NCBI GenBank assembly: GCA_047633195.1 | Contig: JBLIEU010000075.1 | Coordinates: forward strand, 1-10,073 | Direction of reading: 5' to 3' | From: JAKVAV01 sp047633195 | GTDB taxonomy: Bacteria; Bacteroidota; Bacteroidia; Flavobacteriales_D; Cryomorphaceae | DNA length: 10,073 nt | Shown here: positions 6,669 through 10,073 of the stretch, piece by piece | Layout: every line of letters begins with the position of its first letter | How positions within the stretch are numbered: the first letter of the stretch is position 1 | Program-made: the position numbers and the translations under genes | The notes under the pieces: generated by a model | The model's database searches: none | The model's input: only the letters and a program-made list of their open reading frames with translations | What the model was told of the DNA's origin: nothing

Positions 6669-8399
6669 TTATTTTTTAGAATATGCTCGCTTTCGCCAAA
6701 ACCACTGTCCCAATCCAAAAAGGATAGTGATCAAGATTGGCAGACCGATGTTCAACATTTGCCATTGCTCCCGTTCTCGAAGGACTTGCTCATCGTCCAG
6801 CTTTCGCAAGGCGATAGTTCTAGAGCGAACGTTGATCAACGTAGCATCACCTAGCAGAAAGTTCATCGCATTGATCAAGAACTCTGTATTGCCGTACATC
6901 TTACGTCCCAACACGGCATCAAAGCCAAGTTCACGAAATTTGGTTCCATCGTTGTTCACAGGATTGGCTGCAATATCGCCGTCGGCAATAACCAATTGCC
7001 GTGTGAGCGTGCTCTTATCTCTGAAATCCAATAAATTCTGGTTCAAGAAATTTGGCGGAAGCCTGTTGGCAAAATTCGATTCGAACTCCCCTTCTAGCAA
7101 AACGGCGACAGGTTGCTTCGGTCTATTGGCACTTCCGAATTCTGGGTCAATTGAAACGATGTTAAAACTCACCCTTGCCGGTGATTTCAAAATTTTGGTG
7201 AATTCAGAAGTGCTTAGGATAACTTTCTTGGTAATGCCAGTAGCCTCTACTGTATCAAGGCTGCTAATGAACTCTGACAATATGGGATCTACATTGGCCA
7301 CAATGGGATGCGATACATCGGGGATCAAAATGGGTTTGTAATACCATGGAAATAGCTCAGCGCGCTCATTGCCAGAAGGCCCCGTCAAAAGAGATATAGG
7401 TGCGCAGGTTCTGTCCAATAGAATATCGCGGTTCAATCTGACGCCGTAGTTAAAAAGAAGATCATCGAGATTGGTTCTCAAAGGCAAGGCCATCGTGACA
7501 TCGCTGGTCAGTAAACTATCCATAGACACCTGCATGGCGTCTACCATCCAGACCACCTTTCCACCCAGCATCACAAACTGATCTATGATGTACTTGTCCT
7601 GTTCGGTAAATTCCTTAGTAGGTTTTGCGACGATAATCGCGTCATATCGGTTGATTCGTTTACCTGCACCTGCCACGTTTCGACTCAGCGAGTTTACCAT
7701 CCCACCGATATCTACACGATCTACCTTGTAATGTTTCTCCAACTCGTTTTGAAAGCTGCGTGTCTCCAAAGAAGATAACTCGCCATGCCCTTCGATAAAG
7801 GCCACTTTTTTAAGCCCACTTTCGCGAACCTGATAAATGGCATTTACAAGACTGTACTCCAAATTGTTAATGGTGCGATTGACCATCTGCGCATCGGTCG
7901 TACGCTGTTGGTTTTGCAAAATTTGAAGAGGAACCTCCTTTTCTCGGTAAGAAATCAATGCGCCTGGAAAGACTATTTTCTCGGTAACCCCGTCCTTTTC
8001 TCGAATTTGTAAAGCCGTGTACTGAAGTCCCTTTTTGACCAATTCCCCGTACATCTCTTCACGAGACTTTCGGTCTTCGGCTTCACTGGGATTGATGAAC
8101 TCGTATTGAATCTCATCGCCCGCGTAGGCTTTCATTTCATCGAGCTTCTCTCTGATAGATTGACGAAGCCGCTGGTAATCGGCAGGAAAATCTCCATCGA
8201 GAAAAACCTTCACATAAACCACTTCATCCAGCTCTTCCAATAAACGGATGGTAGATGAAGTAAGGCTGTGTCTTTTTTCTTCGGTAAGGTCGAATCGTTG
8301 GAATTTAATCGTGCTTATGAAGCCTATCAAAATCAGTAGGACTATTCCCAGTAGAGTTTCAAACCAAACCTTAGATTTTGAGGTTATGCGTCGGCTCAT
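6669..8399 (-). CDS. gldG: Gliding-associated ABC transporter auxiliary protein GldG
   Basis: A 576-residue inner-membrane protein with an N-terminal transmembrane helix (about 12-30), a long extracytoplasmic region and a C-terminal helix (about 551-568) followed by a basic tail (RKRAYSKK). Family marks are F.RFDLTEEKRHSL (33-46) just after the first helix, followed by a segment with VYVKVFLDGDFP (61-72), then VAFIEGHGEL (199-208), which opens the ABC-transporter auxiliary domain. GldG works with the permease GldF and ATPase GldA; in Flavobacterium johnsoniae the three are needed for gliding, but homologues also occur in non-gliding Bacteroidota and the transported substrate is not established. 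The ATG overlaps the gldF stop as ATGA (8396-8399), a typical coupled pair. Length is normal for the family. Confidence 0.93.
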   Translation of the reverse strand: MSRRITSKSKVWFETLLGIVLLILIGFISTIKFQRFDLTEEKRHSLTSSTIRLLEELDEVVYVKVFLDGDFPADYQRLRQSIREKLDEMKAYAGDEIQYEFINPSEAEDRKSREEMYGELVKKGLQYTALQIREKDGVTEKIVFPGALISYREKEVPLQILQNQQRTTDAQMVNRTINNLEYSLVNAIYQVRESGLKKVAFIEGHGELSSLETRSFQNELEKHYKVDRVDIGGMVNSLSRNVAGAGKRINRYDAIIVAKPTKEFTEQDKYIIDQFVMLGGKVVWMVDAMQVSMDSLLTSDVTMALPLRTNLDDLLFNYGVRLNRDILLDRTCAPISLLTGPSGNERAELFPWYYKPILIPDVSHPIVANVDPILSEFISSLDTVEATGITKKVILSTSEFTKILKSPARVSFNIVSIDPEFGSANRPKQPVAVLLEGEFESNFANRLPPNFLNQNLLDFRDKSTLTRQLVIADGDIAANPVNNDGTKFRELGFDAVLGRKMYGNTEFLINAMNFLLGDATLINVRSRTIALRKLDDEQVLREREQWQMLNIGLPILITILFGLGQWFWRKRAYSKK

Positions 8400-9130
8400 G
8401 CTATTCGTCTGTTTTTCAGGATTCCGCGAGTCAAAATGATAAAGATTCCCGAAAGGACAATGAAGTAAACCACATCTCTGGTGTCGATGACACCGCGGCT
8501 CATAGAATCGTAGTGCTCTGCGATAGAAAGGGATTGAATGAATCGATCGAGGGAACCGAAGAGGTCGAAAGATGCAATTTGATTCAATCCGCTATAGCAG
8601 AAGAAACAGAGAAAAAGAGCGATGATAAAAGAGACAACTTGATTGTCGCTAATGGCAGAGGCAAAAATGCCAATTGCGGTAAAACCAGCTGCAAGAAAGA
8701 AGAGACCTAGGTAAGAGCCCCAAGCACCACCCATGTCTACATTTCCTTCGGGATTACCCAGTTTCACAACGCTGAATAAATAAATCAAAGTGGGTAAGAG
8801 TGCTAGAAGGACCAATGCCACTCCCGCAAAATACTTTGCCAAGATGATAGCAGAGTCAGTCAGTGGCCTCGTGAATAAAAGCTCAATGGTGCCTGTTCTT
8901 TTTTCCTCAGAAAAAGAACGCATCGTGATCGCAGGAACGAGAAACATAAACACCCAAGGAGCCACATAAAAAAGAGTATCAAGAGTAGCATAGCCTTGAT
9001 CCAGAATATTCAAATCTCCAGGGAATCCCCACATGAATAAACCAGTGAGCAAAAGGAAAACGGCTATAACGACATAACCAATAACAGAACTCAAGAAACT
9101 TCTTAGCTCTTTCTTAAAAAGTGCCCACAT
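8396..9130 (-). CDS. gldF: Gliding-associated ABC transporter permease GldF
   Basis: A 244-residue ABC-2 type permease with six hydrophobic segments (roughly 15-35, 53-71, 98-120, 136-160, 165-185 and 219-237). Between helices two and three lies RSFSEEKRTGTIELLFTRPL (71-90), the conserved cytoplasmic coupling segment of this permease class that contacts the ATPase. The N-terminus MWALFKKELRSF is typical of the family. It should form the channel of the Gld ABC transporter with GldA (not in this window) and GldG, whose gene overlaps it by four bases. Transcription probably starts from the TATCTTTG box 23 bases upstream. This is the first gene of the gldF-gldG-DUF4340-dnaN block. Confidence 0.94.
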   Translation of the reverse strand: MWALFKKELRSFLSSVIGYVVIAVFLLLTGLFMWGFPGDLNILDQGYATLDTLFYVAPWVFMFLVPAITMRSFSEEKRTGTIELLFTRPLTDSAIILAKYFAGVALVLLALLPTLIYLFSVVKLGNPEGNVDMGGAWGSYLGLFFLAAGFTAIGIFASAISDNQVVSFIIALFLCFFCYSGLNQIASFDLFGSLDRFIQSLSIAEHYDSMSRGVIDTRDVVYFIVLSGIFIILTRGILKNRRIA

Positions 9131-9153
9131 GAATTATCGTGAATTTTAATCGC

Positions 9154-9161
9154 CAAAGATA
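9154..9161 (-). promoter_or_regulatory. Candidate -7 promoter element for gldF
   Basis: On the - strand this reads TATCTTTG, an exact TAnnTTTG match 23 bases before the gldF ATG, giving a leader of roughly 15-20 bases. At the -33 distance only TTCTTC is seen and not TTTG, so the upstream half is weak. Confidence 0.55.
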
Positions 9162-9271
9162 ATGGAATAAACAGGTGGAGAAGAACGATCGGCAAGTCGG
9201 AAAGCGTGCGTGAATCGAAAACGTTTTGAAATTCTTAACAGGACTTGAAATGGTAGTGGGCAGTGGGTAGA

Positions 9272-9293
9272 GGGTATTGAGATGTGACTTGCT
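9272..9293. repeat. Dispersed repeat, right copy (inverted relative to 4371-4392)
   Basis: Its reverse complement matches 4371-4392 at 21 of 22 positions. It is followed leftwards by a run of degenerate TACCCACTGCCCACTACC-type units (reverse strand of 9253-9270), comparable to the degenerate CAATAC units beside the left copy. Together the two copies bracket dnaN, the DUF4340 gene, gldG and gldF in inverted orientation. Confidence 0.7.
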
Positions 9294-9332
9294 AGGAAAG
9301 TGCTCCTCAAATTCTGAAAACATCGGGACTAG

Positions 9333-9523
9333 CCAAAAAGATTTGCACAGAGGACGCTGAGATTTTTTAACGCTTAAAACTCGATATTTTGAGGTCGCAG
9401 AGAATCTCAGCCGAGATTGATAAGGGATAAGAGAGAGAAATAAGTTTAGCTCTCATAAATAAACTCAGGGCTTTGAGCTTTGCTTGTCCCTTTTTCTCTG
9501 TGAGCTCTGTGCCATCTTTTAGG
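9333..9523. repeat. Element of about 190 bases with imperfect terminal inverted repeats
   Basis: The left end (9333-9352) reads CCAAAAAGAT, TT, GCACAGAG; the reverse complement of the right end (9505-9523) reads CCTAAAAGAT, G, GCACAGAG. That is one substitution and one small difference in about 20 bases. Looser similarity continues inward (CTGAGA versus CAGAGA). The interior has a 6-bp hairpin AATCTC/GAGATT at 9403-9418 and no coding capacity. It could be a MITE-like non-autonomous element, or simply two inverted copies of a common CACAGAG intergenic repeat. No clear target-site duplication was seen. Confidence 0.45.
9461..9480 (-). terminator. Weak terminator-like hairpin downstream of the ABM gene
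   Basis: On the - strand AAGCTCA and TGAGTTT pair over seven positions (one G.U) around the loop AAGCCC, and the sequence continues TTTATTTAT with the last stem bases included. This resembles a weak intrinsic terminator about 60 bases past the ABM stop. It lies within the inverted-repeat element, so its role is uncertain. Confidence 0.28.
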
Positions 9524-9543
9524 TCTTAGCGGTTAAGCAATGT

Positions 9544-9840
9544 CTAAACCAACTCAACTAAAGGATCGAGTGACCAAGCCCGAGCTGGTTCTGCAAAAAG
9601 CTTTTTAATATCTCCCCAGAAGTTTATAAAAATTTCTGAAGATCGATAGGCATTGAGAGCATCAATACTAGACCAATGGCTGTAAGTAAGAATCATGCCT
9701 TTGTCTTTTATCCCATTGCTTATTTCGAGGTAGCTGCAACCCTCCATGCCTCTCACTTTGGGGGCAATTGCTTTTAGCTTTTCTAAGGCCAGAGGAAGCT
9801 TTTCTTTTTCAATCTTGAGCTCTACTACGCGAACGATCAT
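9544..9840 (-). CDS. ABM-fold (antibiotic biosynthesis monooxygenase-like) small protein
   Basis: A 98-residue cytoplasmic protein with the dimeric ferredoxin-like alpha/beta pattern of the ABM/quinol-monooxygenase family. A strand MIVRVVELKI is followed by a helix with ALEKLKAIAPKVRGMEGCSYLEI, then GMILTYSHWSSIDALNAYRSSE and a last helix FINFWGDIKKLFAEPARAW. The middle Trp-centred strand (YSHW) followed by a helix with Y..S is the recognisable signature. Members include cofactor-free quinone-forming oxygenases and heme-degrading enzymes; this one lacks features that would let me choose, and many are of unknown activity. The ATG at 9840 lies 9 bases after the stop of the small membrane protein gene, so both are probably on one transcript. 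Confidence 0.78.
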   Translation of the reverse strand: MIVRVVELKIEKEKLPLALEKLKAIAPKVRGMEGCSYLEISNGIKDKGMILTYSHWSSIDALNAYRSSEIFINFWGDIKKLFAEPARAWSLDPLVELV

Positions 9841-9849
9841 TGGTCTTAC

Positions 9850-10050
9850 TTAACGATTGAAATAACGCACGAGAAGCACGACAATGCAGAATAAGAACAT
9901 GAAAATTGAGATGCGATTGATTCCGTGCATCATCCTCAGATTGACATTATCCTTACCCTTTTTAAAAAAGGTAGCAGGATTTAAATAGTTTAAGAATTTC
10001 TTTAAAAACATCGATTGGTATTCTGTGTTTGAAGGATCCAAGGTAACCAT
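9850..10050 (-). CDS. Small single-pass membrane protein, DUF6728-like
   Basis: A 66-residue protein with a basic, Asn-rich N-terminal part (FLKKFLNYLNPATFFKKGKD), a conserved-looking NLRMMHGINRIS at 37-48 and one transmembrane helix (about 49-63, IFMFLFCIVVLLVRY). The layout matches small uncharacterised Bacteroidota proteins that I remember as DUF6728; the name is from memory and not certain. The ATG at 10050 directly follows a TGA in the same frame. An alternative start at Met14 (10011) would give a 53-residue protein beginning MFLKKF, which suits the family pattern equally well. No promoter was identified at either start. Function unknown. Confidence 0.65.
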   Translation of the reverse strand: MVTLDPSNTEYQSMFLKKFLNYLNPATFFKKGKDNVNLRMMHGINRISIFMFLFCIVVLLVRYFNR

Positions 10051-10073
10051 TCAGTAGATTTGTTCTTTCAATG
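10051..10073 (-). CDS. Possible C-terminal codons of a preceding - strand gene
   Basis: On the - strand the edge reads LKEQIY then TGA at 10053-10051, abutting the ATG of the small membrane protein gene. If real, the two genes would be coupled stop-to-start. Seven codons are too few to identify anything, and the stretch may simply be leader sequence. Confidence 0.2.

Larger units (their letters stand above)
9131..9543. other. 413-base intergenic region: promoter plus repeat material, no gene seen
   Basis: Going rightwards it holds the gldF promoter (to about 9180), an unremarkable stretch, the right copy of the dispersed repeat (9272-9293), and an element of about 190 bases with inverted ends (9333-9523). 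Its direct CACAGAG/CTCTGTG words belong to a type of repetitive intergenic sequence found widely in bacteria, as I recall. I find no tRNA, no convincing small RNA and no protein with family resemblance. A 69-codon - strand frame at 9114-9323 runs through the gldF promoter and the repeat and is unlikely to be real. Confidence 0.7.

Noticed and set aside
6646..7341. 231-codon open frame on the + strand, opposite gldG
   Set aside because: It lies wholly antisense to the well-supported gldG frame (and the gap before the DUF4340 gene), has no recognisable domain, and its composition looks like the complement of a coding frame.
8378..8710. 110-codon + strand frame across the gldG/gldF junction
   Set aside because: Antisense shadow of two confident genes; Lys/Glu/Asp-rich with no family resemblance and no promoter.
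9114..9323. 69-codon - strand frame just upstream of gldF
   Set aside because: It runs through the gldF -7 box and the dispersed repeat, overlaps the gldF start in another frame, and reads as low-quality Ser/Thr/Phe-rich sequence.
9131..9543. tRNA or structured RNA gene in the large intergenic gap
   Set aside because: No cloverleaf, no T-loop GTTCGA-like motif and no CCA end were found; only short hairpins belonging to repeat material.

Overview
The window looks like a chromosomal segment of a Bacteroidota bacterium, most likely of the Flavobacteriia or a close relative. The grounds are gldF and gldG, which are diagnostic for this phylum, a SusC/FecA-style TonB receptor with an N-terminal carboxypeptidase-regulatory-like domain, and -7 boxes of the TAnnTTTG type in place of TATAAT. 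Shine-Dalgarno sequences are weak or absent, and base composition is moderate. I see no rRNA, tRNA, CRISPR array, transposase or phage gene.

Left part, + strand (2-3897): the C-terminal end of an unknown gene, possibly imelysin-like, runs into a tight cluster. It is followed by a full-length vitamin-K-dependent-carboxylase-like (HTTM) membrane protein starting at TTG and a FecA-type TonB-dependent receptor starting at GTG. The last two overlap by 4 bases, so the cluster is probably one transcript. Its likely theme is uptake of iron or another ligand across the outer membrane, together with a membrane redox or carboxylation enzyme of unknown substrate. A separate small gene, csaA (4007-4348), follows.

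Middle part, - strand (4426-9130): gldF, gldG, a DUF4340 protein and dnaN, read in that order from right to left. GldF (permease) and GldG (auxiliary protein) belong to the Gld ABC transporter used in gliding motility and related envelope functions; the ATPase GldA is not in the window. The DUF4340 protein starts 9 bases after gldG and is probably a partner of that complex. dnaN, the DNA polymerase sliding clamp, sits last and has what looks like its own promoter.

Right part: a 413-base intergenic stretch (9131-9543) holds the gldF promoter, part of a dispersed repeat and a roughly 190-base element bounded by imperfect inverted repeats. Beyond it, on the - strand, are a small ABM-fold monooxygenase-like gene and a 66-residue single-pass membrane protein. 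A repeat of about 22 bases occurs in inverted orientation at both ends of the dnaN-gldF block (4371-4392 and 9272-9293).

The observations most worth following are the VKGC-like enzyme coupled to a TonB receptor, the DUF4340/GldFG association, and the inverted repeats around the dnaN-gld block. I do not see an unambiguous new defence or mobile system.
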